Assembly (NCBI RefSeq): GCF_001553785.1 | Contig: NZ_LOJP01000001.1 | Coordinates: forward strand, 1,769,326 to 1,833,325 | Direction of reading: 5' to 3' | Length of the DNA stretch: 64,000 bases | From: Actinoplanes sp. TFC3 | Lineage (GTDB): Bacteria; Actinomycetota; Actinomycetes; Mycobacteriales; Micromonosporaceae | Shown: piece after piece, positions 26,063 through 34,162 of the stretch | How positions within the stretch are numbered: the stretch's first letter is position 1 | Layout of the letters: each line of letters starts with the position of its first letter | The notes under the pieces: model-generated | Told to the model about the DNA's origin: nothing | The model's database searches: none | The model's input: only the letters and a program-made list of their open reading frames with translations | Made by a program: the position numbers and the translations under genes

Positions 26063-27289
26063 TCAGGGCCGGGTGAAGACCAGCGCCACGTTGTGGCCAC
26101 CGAAGCCGAACGAGTTGTTCATCGCCGCCGGGATGTCCAGCGAACGGGCCTTGTGGGCGGCCACGTCGAGGTCCAGGCGGTCGTCCGGGTCGTCGAGGTT
26201 GATGGTCGGGGGGACGACGCTCTCGCGGATCGCCAGGATCGTGGCGATCGATTCGAGGGCGCCGGCCGCGCCAAGCAGGTGGCCCGACATCGACTTGGTC
26301 GAGGTGATTACCGGGTGGTCGCCGATGGCGGTCCGGATGCCCTTGATCTCGCCCATGTCACCAGCGGGGGTGGAGGTGGCGTGCGCGTTGACGTGCACGA
26401 TGTCCCTGCCGGTCAGGCCGGCGTCGCGGATCGCGCGGGACATCGCGCGGATGCCGCCCTTGCATTCCGGGTCCGGCTGGACGATGTCGAAGCCGTCCGA
26501 GGTGATGCCGGCGCCGGCGAGGCGGGCGTAGATGGTGGCGCCACGGGCGATGGCGTGGTCGGCTCGTTCCAGCACGAGCGCACCTGAGCCCTCACCCATG
26601 ACGAAGCCGTCGCGGCCCTTGTCCCACGGCCGGGACGCCTTCTCGGGCTCGTCGTTGCGGGTCGACATGGCGCGCATCGAGGCGAAGCCGGCGAGCGGCA
26701 GCGGGTGGATGACCGCTTCGGTGCCGCCGGCCACTACCACGTCGGCGCGGCCCGAGCGGATGATGTCCAGGCCGAGAGCCATGGCTTCGGCGCCGGTGGC
26801 GCAGGCGCTGGCCATGGAGTGCACGCCGGCCTGGGCCTTCAGGTCGATGCCGATCCAGGCGGCCGGGCCGTTGGGCATGAGCATCGGCACGGTGTGCGGG
26901 CTGACCCGGCGAGGGCCGGAGGCCTCCAGGATGTCGTCCTGGTTGAGCAGGGTCACCGCGCCACCGATGCCGCTGCCGAAGCTGACGGCGAGGCGCTCGG
27001 GGTCGAGGCCGGAGTCGGCGAGGCCGGAGTCGGCCCACGCTTGTTTCGCGGCGACCAGGGCGATCGCCTCGGAGCGGTCGAGTTTGCGCAGCCGGACCCG
27101 ATCGATGACCGCGGAGGGCTCGACGGCGAGCTGGGCGGCGATGCGTACGGTCAGCTGCTCGGCCCACTCCTGGGTGAGGGGACTCACCCCGGAGCGGCCG
27201 GCCAGCATGGCGTCCCAGGTGGACGCGACGTCCCCGCCGAGCGGGGTCGTCGCGCCGAGCCCGGTGACGACGACGTCTGTGGTGCTCAT
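26063..27289 (-). CDS. fabF: 3-oxoacyl-ACP synthase II (FabF)
   Basis: A 408-residue elongation condensing enzyme of type II fatty acid synthesis. The triad is complete: Cys163 in ASACATGAEA, His303 in VNAHATSTPAGD and His337 in KSMSGHLLGAAG, with Lys332. It extends malonyl-ACP units onto acyl-ACP. It is last in the fabD-fabH-acpP-fabF operon, one base after the acpP stop. The C-terminal FGFGGHN motif is present. Confidence 0.97.
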   Translation of the reverse strand: MSTTDVVVTGLGATTPLGGDVASTWDAMLAGRSGVSPLTQEWAEQLTVRIAAQLAVEPSAVIDRVRLRKLDRSEAIALVAAKQAWADSGLADSGLDPERLAVSFGSGIGGAVTLLNQDDILEASGPRRVSPHTVPMLMPNGPAAWIGIDLKAQAGVHSMASACATGAEAMALGLDIIRSGRADVVVAGGTEAVIHPLPLAGFASMRAMSTRNDEPEKASRPWDKGRDGFVMGEGSGALVLERADHAIARGATIYARLAGAGITSDGFDIVQPDPECKGGIRAMSRAIRDAGLTGRDIVHVNAHATSTPAGDMGEIKGIRTAIGDHPVITSTKSMSGHLLGAAGALESIATILAIRESVVPPTINLDDPDDRLDLDVAAHKARSLDIPAAMNNSFGFGGHNVALVFTRP

Positions 27290-27290
27290 G

Positions 27291-27533
27291 TCAGTGGTTC
27301 GCCTCGATGAAGGAGACAGCGTCGCCGACGGTCTTGAGGTTCTGGACCTCGTTGTCCGGGATCTTGACGCCGAACTTCTCCTCGGCGGCCACCACGACCT
27401 CGACCATGGAGAGCGAGTCGACGTCCAGGTCGTCAGTGAAGCTCTTCTCCTCGGCGACGTCGTCCGGGTTCACCCCGGCGACCTCTTCGAGAATCTCGGC
27501 GAGGCCGGAGGTGATCTCTTCGCGAGTTGCCAT
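27291..27533 (-). CDS. acpP: Acyl carrier protein
   Basis: An 80-residue acidic four-helix carrier protein. DVDSLSMVE contains Ser40, the 4'-phosphopantetheine site. It carries the growing acyl chain between FabD, FabH and FabF, encoded on either side. Its place between fabH and fabF and the near absence of spacing to fabF indicate co-transcription. Confidence 0.97.
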   Translation of the reverse strand: MATREEITSGLAEILEEVAGVNPDDVAEEKSFTDDLDVDSLSMVEVVVAAEEKFGVKIPDNEVQNLKTVGDAVSFIEANH

Positions 27534-27579
27534 TGTGTGGTCTTTCCTCTCAGGTGAGCGTGGTGGTGGTGCTACCGGG

Positions 27580-28530
27580 TCACGGACAACGGATGACCTG
27601 ACCGGCGTAGGTGAGGCCGCCGCCGAAGCCGAACAGCAGCACCGGGGCGCCCGAAGGCACCTCGCGCCTCTCGATCAGCTTGGACAGGGCCAAGGGGATG
27701 CTGGCGGCGGAGGTGTTGCCGGACTCGACGAGGTCCTTGGCGATGACCACGTCGGGGCCGAGCCCCAGCCGCTTGACGATGCCGTCGATGATGCGGGTGT
27801 TTGCCTGGTGCGGCACGAACGCCGCGATCTCGCTGGGCTGTACCCCGGCGCGTTCGAGGGTCTGCAGCGCGAAGGGCGCCAGCTCGGTGGTGGCCCAGCG
27901 GAAGACCACCTGGCCGTCCTGCTTGATGTACGGCGTGCGCCCCTCGATGCGCAGCACGTCTCCCTTGTCCGGGGCGGAGCCCCAGAGCACCGGGCCGATG
28001 CCGGCCTGCTCGCCGTCGGCCACCGCGCTGAGCACCGCGGCACCGGCACCGTCACCGAACAGCACGGCGGTGCTGCGGTCGGTCCAGTCGGTCAGGTCGG
28101 ACAGCTTCTCGGCGCCGATCACGATGGCGTTGCGGGAAGCCCCGGCGCGCATCGCGTGGTCGGCGGTGGCCAGCCCGTACGAGAAGCCCGAGCAGGCCGT
28201 GTTGAGGTCGAAGGCGGCCGGGGCGGATACGCCGAGCCGGGCCGCGACCCGGGTGGCGACGTTGGGGCACCGGTCGATCGAGGAACAGGTCGCCACCACG
28301 ACCATGTCGATGTCGGCGGCGCTCAGCCCGGAGCCGGCGAGCGCCTTCTCGGCGGCCGCGGTGGCCATGTCCGCAACGGATTCCGAGTCCGCGACGCGGC
28401 GCTCGGCGATGCCGACCCGGGAGCGGATCCACTCGTCGTTGGTGTCGACGATCTGGGCCAGGTCGTTGTTGGTGACCACGCGCGAGGGCTGGTAGTGGCC
28501 CATCGCGACGATGCGAGAACCCGCGGTCAT
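27580..28530 (-). CDS. fabH: 3-oxoacyl-ACP synthase III (FabH)
   Basis: A 316-residue initiation condensing enzyme. Cys113 lies in NTACSGF, His241 in FVPHQANTRI and Asn272 in SGNTSAAS. It joins an acyl-CoA primer, in actinobacteria often branched, to malonyl-ACP. The ATG at 28530 overlaps the fabD stop as ATGA, with GAAGGAG upstream. The motif DTNDEWIRSRVGIAERR near the N-terminus is diagnostic for FabH. Confidence 0.97.
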   Translation of the reverse strand: MTAGSRIVAMGHYQPSRVVTNNDLAQIVDTNDEWIRSRVGIAERRVADSESVADMATAAAEKALAGSGLSAADIDMVVVATCSSIDRCPNVATRVAARLGVSAPAAFDLNTACSGFSYGLATADHAMRAGASRNAIVIGAEKLSDLTDWTDRSTAVLFGDGAGAAVLSAVADGEQAGIGPVLWGSAPDKGDVLRIEGRTPYIKQDGQVVFRWATTELAPFALQTLERAGVQPSEIAAFVPHQANTRIIDGIVKRLGLGPDVVIAKDLVESGNTSAASIPLALSKLIERREVPSGAPVLLFGFGGGLTYAGQVIRCP

Positions 28531-29456
28531 GAATGTGCTCCTTCGGTGCTGTGGCGCGCGATGAGGTCGCGGGCGGCCGCCAGGTCGTCCGGCTTGTTGA
28601 GAGTGACGATCTCTGGCGCGCCGTCGCCCTTCAGCTCGCGCTTGACCAGCCCGGCCAGGGTCCCTGCGGGCGGCAGCTCGAGGATGCCGGTGACGCCCAG
28701 TTCGCGCAGCGTCGCGACGACCAGGTCCCAGCGCACCGGCGCGGTGACCTGCTTGACCAGGCGCTGCAGCAGCTCCTGGCCGGCGGTGACAGCGGAGCCG
28801 TCCCGGTTCGACAGCACGATGCGCGCCGGATCGGCGACGGCAACACCGGCCGCGACCACGCCGAGCGCCTGCTCGGCGGGAGCCATGTAGGGGGTGTGGA
28901 ACGCGCCCGCGACGGCCAGCGCCCGCACCTTGGCGGGCGGGTCCTCGGCGAACTTCGCGAGGGCGTCGAGGGCGCCCGCGGCGACGATCTGACCGGCACC
29001 GTTGCGGTTGGCGGCGTACAAGCCCTGAGCCTCGATTGCGGCGACCACCTCTTCCGGGTCGCCGCCGAGCACGGCGCTCATGCCGGTCGGTTCGAGCGCG
29101 CAGGCGGCGGCCATCTCGCGGCCGCGCACCCCGGCGAGGGTGATGGCAGCCTCGGGGGTCAGCACGCCGGCCAGGGCAGCCGCGGCCAGCTCGCCCACGC
29201 TGTGCCCGGCGACCACGTCGACCTGGGCCAGCGGCAGGTGGTCGGCGGCCAGCAGGGCGGCGGCGACGAGCAGCGGCTGGGTCCGCGCGGTGTCCTTGAT
29301 CTCCTCGGCGTCGGCGTCCGTGCCGAGATGCACCAGGTCGACCCCGGCGAGCTGCGACCACGAGGTCAGGCGGTCGCGGGCGCCGGGCAGCTCAAGCCAC
29401 TGAGTCAGGAATCCGGGCTTCTGCGAGCCCTGGCCGGGGGAGAGTACAGCGAGCAC
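28527..29456 (-). CDS. fabD: Malonyl-CoA:ACP transacylase (FabD)
   Basis: A 309-residue acyltransferase. The opening LSPGQGSQKPGF forms the oxyanion side, Ser86 lies in AGHSVGEL, the malonyl-selecting Arg in GVRGREM near 111-113, and His187 in AFHTPYM. It loads malonate onto AcpP and is first in the fatty acid synthase operon. It starts at GTG with only a weak ribosome-binding site. An inverted repeat lies 51-79 bases upstream. Confidence 0.96.
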   Translation of the reverse strand: MLAVLSPGQGSQKPGFLTQWLELPGARDRLTSWSQLAGVDLVHLGTDADAEEIKDTARTQPLLVAAALLAADHLPLAQVDVVAGHSVGELAAAALAGVLTPEAAITLAGVRGREMAAACALEPTGMSAVLGGDPEEVVAAIEAQGLYAANRNGAGQIVAAGALDALAKFAEDPPAKVRALAVAGAFHTPYMAPAEQALGVVAAGVAVADPARIVLSNRDGSAVTAGQELLQRLVKQVTAPVRWDLVVATLRELGVTGILELPPAGTLAGLVKRELKGDGAPEIVTLNKPDDLAAARDLIARHSTEGAHS

Positions 29457-29506
29457 GTATACGACTCTTCCGGATGCGGCAGCATTCTGAAGGTGCCGGG
29501 TGGTAC

Positions 29507-29535
29507 GAAACCCTACGACCGACGTTGTGGGTTTC
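29507..29535 (-). promoter_or_regulatory. Putative operator of the fab operon
   Basis: Inverted repeat GAAACCC-N15-GGGTTTC with arm centres 22 bp apart, about two helical turns. It sits upstream of fabD, in the gap between the regulator gene and the operon. This geometry suits a dimeric regulator. Its likely reader is the FasR-type protein encoded next door, but this is inference; the arms could also form an RNA hairpin near the 5' end of the mRNA. Confidence 0.5.
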
Positions 29536-29582
29536 CTACAAAGACGTCGGGGGCCACTGGTGATATGCGGCCTTCGCTGGAA

Positions 29583-30767
29583 TTATCCCGGCGGATCGAG
29601 GCGTCCGATGGCCAGCGCCATGCGCAAAGCGAAGGCATCCCGGCCGTCCAGCGGTGAGAGACCGGTCACTTCGGCCACCCGCTTGAGGCGGTAACGAACC
29701 GTATTCGGGTGTACGAACAACTCTCGCGCAGCACTCTCCAGCACCCCGGCAGCGGCGAAGAACGCGTCGAGGGTGTCCAGCAAGCCGCCACCGGCCCGGG
29801 ACAGGGAACCGTAAGCATCGTTGCGCAACGCGCGGCGGGCATCGGGGTCGCCGGCCAGCGCCCGCTCGGGCAGCAGGTCATCGGCGGCCACCGGCGTCGG
29901 AGCCCCCGGCCACGCCGAGGCGGCCCGGAACCCGGCCAGGGCGGCGCGCGCCGACTCCGTGGCCTGATCGAGCGACGGCACGGCCGGACCCACCACAACC
30001 GGCCCCTCGCCGAACGCCCCAGCCAGTTGCCCCGCGGTGCTCAGCGGATCGGCGGCGCCACCCATCACCACCACGATCCGGTCGCCGTGCACCCCGCCGA
30101 TCACCTCGACCCGGGCGCGCCGGGCCGCCCGGTAGACCGAGTGCAGCACCACCGTGTGGTCGCCGCCGGGGGAGCGGCCCACCACCACCGCCACCGGGGG
30201 CGCGTCCGTCCAGCCCAGCGCGGCCGCCCGGCTGGCCACCACGTCGGAGGTGTCGCCGCGCAGCAGCGCGTCCACGAGCAGCGCCTGCAGCCGGGTGTCC
30301 CAGGCGCCACGGGCCTCGGCGGCGCGGGCGTACACCCGGGCGGCCGAGAACGCGATCTCCCGGGAGAACTTGAGGATGGCCTGGGCGAGCGCGTCCTCCT
30401 CGCCGGCCGCGGCCAGCGCCTGCACCTCGGTCTCGGCGACGTCGATGGTGGCCTTGATCAGCTGGATCGTCTGGGTGAGCGTGATGGCGCGGGCCAGCGT
30501 GCGCGGGGCCGCCGCGAAGACCTCGTCGGAGATCTCCTGGGTGCCCGCGGCCGTGCCGCCCGAGCGCAGCCACTCGACCAGGGACCGGATGCCGGCCTGG
30601 GCCACGAGCATGACCGAGGACCGCTGATCCGCGGGCAGCGCCCGGAACCAGGGCAGTGTCTCCTCCATCCGGGCGACGCTGGCCGAGGCCAGGGCCCCGG
30701 CGCTGCGCTCGACCCGGCGCAGGGTCGCGGCCAGGGGTGGGGCCGCACTGCCGTTTTTTCGTGCCAC
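29583..30767 (-). CDS. fasR: FasR-type PucR/CdaR family regulator of fatty acid synthesis
   Basis: A 394-residue regulator starting at GTG. The middle holds the GGDEF-like sensing region of CdaR proteins, and the C-terminus has the PucR-type helix-turn-helix with LLDTLDAFFAAAGVLESAARELFVHPNTVRYRLKRVAEVTG. The order fasR-fabD-fabH-acpP-fabF is that of Streptomyces, where FasR activates the operon. All five genes are on the same strand; a 126-base gap with an inverted repeat separates fasR from fabD, so the operon probably has its own promoter. Confidence 0.92.
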   Translation of the reverse strand: MARKNGSAAPPLAATLRRVERSAGALASASVARMEETLPWFRALPADQRSSVMLVAQAGIRSLVEWLRSGGTAAGTQEISDEVFAAAPRTLARAITLTQTIQLIKATIDVAETEVQALAAAGEEDALAQAILKFSREIAFSAARVYARAAEARGAWDTRLQALLVDALLRGDTSDVVASRAAALGWTDAPPVAVVVGRSPGGDHTVVLHSVYRAARRARVEVIGGVHGDRIVVVMGGAADPLSTAGQLAGAFGEGPVVVGPAVPSLDQATESARAALAGFRAASAWPGAPTPVAADDLLPERALAGDPDARRALRNDAYGSLSRAGGGLLDTLDAFFAAAGVLESAARELFVHPNTVRYRLKRVAEVTGLSPLDGRDAFALRMALAIGRLDPPG

Positions 30768-31026
30768 CGGATTAGCATCGCAGGCCCGCCCCCGATCCCG
30801 GTGAGCCGGATCGTGAGCGAGACAAGGCGTACCTTTTGAGATGTTTGTCGGTAATAGCGGTGCGCCTTCCCCGCGATTCCGGTCGGTGACCTGGCATCGT
30901 GTCGTCCTGGCAGGGCATCAGGGCGGATTCGGCGGTAGGGGTCAACCAGGCCCCTGCGCTGCCGATGGGACGTCGCACTGTCGTGGAGACCGGGTGACCC
31001 CGGCGACGCATGGAAAGGAGGCGGCA

Positions 31027-31239
31027 GTGACACACCACGAGGGCATGGGCCCCGATGTGGAGCAGGACTGCGCCGAGGACATCGCCGTGCCGCCAGCCGA
31101 CGAACTGGTCGGCGAGCTTCCGTCGCGGGGCGGATGCAGGACCCATTTGCACGGCTGGGCCGGTGCCCATCTGCACGGCGCCGTCCGTCCGCGCCGCCGC
31201 GCCGCGGGCCGGGGCCGCCCGCCGGGCCGTTGGTGCTGA
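31027..31239 (+). CDS. 70-residue peptide with leader-like N-terminus, unknown
   Basis: A short frame from GTG with the best ribosome-binding site in the window: GGAAAGGAGG at 31012-31021, 5 bases before the start. Residues 1-31 are acidic (DVEQDCAEDIAVPPADELVG), then ELPSRGGC at about 30-37, then a basic His/Arg/Gly-rich part with two HLHG units and a C-terminal WC. The acidic-then-GG-then-Cys layout recalls a peptide precursor with a double-glycine leader. No modifying enzyme or peptidase-transporter is nearby. The two HLHG units come from a 14-bp direct repeat (31142-31155 and 31166-31179). It may instead be a regulatory small ORF ahead of the TetR gene. Confidence 0.5.
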   Translation: MTHHEGMGPDVEQDCAEDIAVPPADELVGELPSRGGCRTHLHGWAGAHLHGAVRPRRRAAGRGRPPGRWC

Positions 31240-31255
31240 GGGCTCACTCCCTGGT

Positions 31256-31858
31256 GTGACGCCGGCGGCGTGTCCCACCGCACCGCCGCCGGTCAGCGAC
31301 CACGGTTGGCGGGTGGACGACAAGAGACGACTGATCCTCGACCAGGCCCTCGCGCTCGTCGACGAGCAGGGGCTCGCCGCGATGTCCATGCGGGCGGTGG
31401 CCGAGCGGGTCGGGCTCACCTCGATGGCGCTCTACCCCTATGTGGGTGGCAAGGACGCGATGCTCGACGGCCTGGTCGACCTGCTGCACCTGGAACTGGG
31501 TGACGAGTACGGCACCGACCCGGCAGGCATCGACTGGCGGCAGCGGCTGCGAGCGCCCGGCCGGGCGGTACGGGAGCTGTCCCGGCGGCACCCGGGGGCG
31601 TACCCGTTGCTGCTGAATCGGCCCTCACCCGGCGCCTCCTGGCTGATCGCCGCTCTGCGCGCAACCCTGCACGACGCCGGCGTGCCTGCCGGAACCGTGC
31701 CCCGGCTGACCCGGATGATCTGCGCGTTCTTACTGGGCTACACCACCGGCGAGGTCACCGGTGGCCTGCCCTCGGAGGACGCGGACACCGCCGACGAGTT
31801 CGACGCCGACCTGGACGACCTGATCCGCCTGGTGGAGGTCACCATCCGGGTCGCGTGA
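31256..31858 (+). CDS. TetR family transcriptional regulator
   Basis: A regulator of up to 200 residues. The N-terminal helix-turn-helix reads LILDQALALVDEQGLAAMSMRAVAERVG then LTSMALYPYVGGKDAMLDGL. The C-terminal ligand-binding part (AVRELSRRHPGAYPLLLNRP) is of the TetR_C_1 type that follows drug-responsive TetR proteins. The start is uncertain: GTG at 31256 or GTG at 31313, which begins right at the DNA-binding domain. It lies 16 bases after the small ORF and 60 bases before the sigma-like gene, so regulation of either is possible. Confidence 0.88.
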   Translation: MTPAACPTAPPPVSDHGWRVDDKRRLILDQALALVDEQGLAAMSMRAVAERVGLTSMALYPYVGGKDAMLDGLVDLLHLELGDEYGTDPAGIDWRQRLRAPGRAVRELSRRHPGAYPLLLNRPSPGASWLIAALRATLHDAGVPAGTVPRLTRMICAFLLGYTTGEVTGGLPSEDADTADEFDADLDDLIRLVEVTIRVA

Positions 31859-31917
31859 GCCCGTTCCCCCGCACGGCTCCCCCCTGGTGCCCTATAAAGG
31901 GGCAAAAGGGAGGGCCA

Positions 31918-32391
31918 ATGACTGACGACTACGTGGCTCAGCGGTACGCCCACCTGCGCCGCGCGGCCTTCCTGATGTGCGGGGACTGGAACGAGGCGGG
32001 CGAAGTTGCCCGGGTCACTATGGCGCGCGCGCTGACCGATGCGGACGTCGGTGATCTGGACCTGTGGACGTACCGGGAAATGATGGCCGTTTTCAAGCCC
32101 GGCCATGCCCGCCGTGAGCATGTTTTTGTCGCTCCTGCGCAGGCCACCGGCGCTGCCGACACCGACGCTGCGCTCAGCGACGTCTATACCGTCCTGGTTC
32201 TCGACGCGTTGCGGCGGCTGCCACCCAAATGCCGGGCGGTCCTCGTGCTGCACCACTTCTGCCATCTCGCGGTGGGGGAGACGGCCGACGTGCTGGGGCT
32301 GGACGCCAGCAAGGTCACCGAGTACGAGGCCGACGGCCTGACCGCCTTCACCGAGCTGCTGCGCGCCTCGCAGCCGGCGGGTGCCCGATGA
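31918..32391 (+). CDS. ECF-type sigma factor-like protein (SigE group)
   Basis: A 157-residue protein from ATG with GGGAGGG upstream. Region 2 is weak (HLRRAAFLMCGDWNEAGEVARVTMARAL), without the usual aromatic DNA-melting motif. Region 4 (VLDALRRLPPKCRAVLVLHHFCHLAVGETADVLGLDASKV) is a good -35-binding helix-turn-helix. The stop overlaps the next gene as ATGA, and that gene encodes a single-pass membrane protein, so the pair resembles a sigma/anti-sigma unit. Confidence 0.8.
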   Translation: MTDDYVAQRYAHLRRAAFLMCGDWNEAGEVARVTMARALTDADVGDLDLWTYREMMAVFKPGHARREHVFVAPAQATGAADTDAALSDVYTVLVLDALRRLPPKCRAVLVLHHFCHLAVGETADVLGLDASKVTEYEADGLTAFTELLRASQPAGAR

Positions 32392-33152
32392 GCGCGGCCA
32401 TGACCGCGATGCTGGAACGCGCGTGCACCGGCGAACCCCCGATCGGCGACGCGGTCGACGATATTTTCCGCCAGGCCGATCGGCTGCGCCGGCGTCGTGC
32501 CCGCTCGGTCATCCTGGCCGGGCTCGTGGCGGTCGCCCTGGTCATCATCCTCGGGTACGCCCTGACCACCGTTCTGCTGCCGGGGAGCAAACCGCGCTCG
32601 ACGGCAGCCGTGGCGGTGGCCCAGCCGCGCCCCTCGGCCGTGCTCGACCCGGTGCTGGCCGTGCTCGCCAAGCCCATCGACGCCCAGCAGCGCCGGATCG
32701 TGCCGCGCCCGCCGTTCAGCGGTCCGGGCTGGCGGCAGTACGCGGTGCTCGACACCAACGGTGAGCCGCACGGGCTGGTGGAGGTCGCGGTCTTCGACGC
32801 CCCGGCCGGGCTCTGCCTGCCGGTGCTCGCCGAGGCGACCGCGTGCGCGCAGCCCGACCACAGCGACTCGGGCTTCGAGTACGCCCGCTACGACCGCACC
32901 GAGGACGTGGACTGGCAGGTGAACGAGGTGATCGCCCGCCGTGTGGTGGACGGGCGGACTGTGGCGGTGCAGGTCACCGGCGAACGGGGCACCGGCGACC
33001 GGGAAGCCGGGGGGCCGCCGCTGAGCACCCGGGAGGCTGCCGACGTGGCGACCAACGCGCGGCTGCTCGACGGCTTCGGGCTCGGCGAGCGGTGCAACCA
33101 GCCCGCCCCGGCCTGCCCGGTGTTCGAGGTGCCGATCCGCCCGGCCGGGTGA
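32388..33152 (+). CDS. Single-pass membrane protein paired with sigma-like gene
   Basis: A 254-residue protein coupled by ATGA to the sigma-like gene. A cytosolic N-terminus of about 40 residues (helical, basic: DIFRQADRLRRRRARS) precedes one membrane segment (VILAGLVAVALVIILGYAL, about 41-60) and a large external domain with four cysteines (GLCLPVLAEATAC near 145-155; CNQPAPAC near the end). Position and topology suit an anti-sigma factor, but the cytosolic part lacks the HxxxCxxC zinc motif of ZAS proteins. Role inferred from context. Confidence 0.75.
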   Translation: MSAAMTAMLERACTGEPPIGDAVDDIFRQADRLRRRRARSVILAGLVAVALVIILGYALTTVLLPGSKPRSTAAVAVAQPRPSAVLDPVLAVLAKPIDAQQRRIVPRPPFSGPGWRQYAVLDTNGEPHGLVEVAVFDAPAGLCLPVLAEATACAQPDHSDSGFEYARYDRTEDVDWQVNEVIARRVVDGRTVAVQVTGERGTGDREAGGPPLSTREAADVATNARLLDGFGLGERCNQPAPACPVFEVPIRPAG

Positions 33153-33848
33153 TCAGACCCGGCGGCGGATCAGGAACGCGACGCCGGCCAGGCCCAGCAG
33201 GACCACCAGCAGCACCGCGCCGTTGAGCAGGAACAGCCGCTGCAGCTGGGCGAAAACGTCCTTGCTGACGGCCAGTGGGTCGAGTTCCTCGTCCTTGACG
33301 TTCACCCCGGACCCGGCGCCGATGCCGCCGCTGACGACGTCGGGCTTGGCCTCCAGCGGAACACCGCTCAGCCGCAGCGACTCCGACATGGTCAACCGCC
33401 CGTAGAACCAGCCCGCCGCCTTCTTGCCGGTCGGCTGCTGGGCCGGGCGGTAGGCCCGCGGCCCGCCGGAGGCCAGCGGGTACAGGTCGTAGACCTGGTT
33501 AGCCTTGTCCTTGATCTGCACGGTCAGGGTGAACTTGGGGCCGAGCTTGTCCGCTGCGGGCTTGCTGGTGGTCGGCGTGGCCGAGCCGAGCCAGTTGACC
33601 TCGGCGAGCAGCCGCTGGAACAACTCGGAGTGCTCGGCCTGCTTGATGGTCAGCTTGCCGTCGGGGAACTTGCCGGCGATCAGCACCGAATCCGGTTTGG
33701 GCGCCGCCTTGGGCGCGGTGACCACGCCGGTGCGCGCCCCGGCCGGTGCGGCGCTGACCGGCGTCGGGGACAGGGACAGACCGACCGCCAGCGACGCGGC
33801 GACCACGCCGGTCGCGGCTATGAGCCGTGCGAACATCCCTCGAGCCAC
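33153..33848 (-). CDS. Secreted or membrane-anchored protein of unknown function
   Basis: A 231-residue protein with a Sec signal peptide (FARLIAATGVVAASLAVGLSLSPTPVSAA), an external domain of about 170 residues and a C-terminal membrane segment with RRR stop (VLLVVLLGLAGVAFLIRRRV). The GTG at 33848 is preferred over ATG 33836 because GGGGGAGG lies 7 bases upstream, while ATG has no room for one. No sortase motif precedes the C-terminal segment. Convergent with the sigma-linked membrane gene, with no gap. No family recognised. Confidence 0.75.
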   Translation of the reverse strand: MARGMFARLIAATGVVAASLAVGLSLSPTPVSAAPAGARTGVVTAPKAAPKPDSVLIAGKFPDGKLTIKQAEHSELFQRLLAEVNWLGSATPTTSKPAADKLGPKFTLTVQIKDKANQVYDLYPLASGGPRAYRPAQQPTGKKAAGWFYGRLTMSESLRLSGVPLEAKPDVVSGGIGAGSGVNVKDEELDPLAVSKDVFAQLQRLFLLNGAVLLVVLLGLAGVAFLIRRRV

Positions 33849-34162
33849 CGTCCGGCCTCCCCCGCCTGCGTGATGGGCATGGTCTGCTGCGCCTGCGTCC
33901 ACACAGCCTCCCCGCAGATCTGCCCGGCCGCATCCCGGTTCTCCTCGTTTTGCAAGCATCCGGCAAACGCACCGGGAACAAGGAAAAGGTGCAACGACAG
34001 CTGCTGATCAGCGGGCGAATAGTACCCAGCAACGGCAAGCGGACCGGGTCCCAGTCACCCGTCTTGCGGGAACTGTTATCCCTTAGACGCAAGCGGCTGG
34101 CCTCGGCGTTGCTCGATACGGTAAGCGCGCACCGGGTTGCCGATGCGCGCATACCGAAACGA
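33849..34162. other. Intergenic region downstream of gltX
   Basis: 314 bases with no credible gene. A weak inverted repeat CTTGCG / CGCAAG (34063-34068 and 34088-34093) could be part of a terminator for gltX, which ends at 34163. The low end probably carries the promoter of the secreted protein gene at 33848. Base composition is slightly less GC-rich than the flanking genes. Confidence 0.5.
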
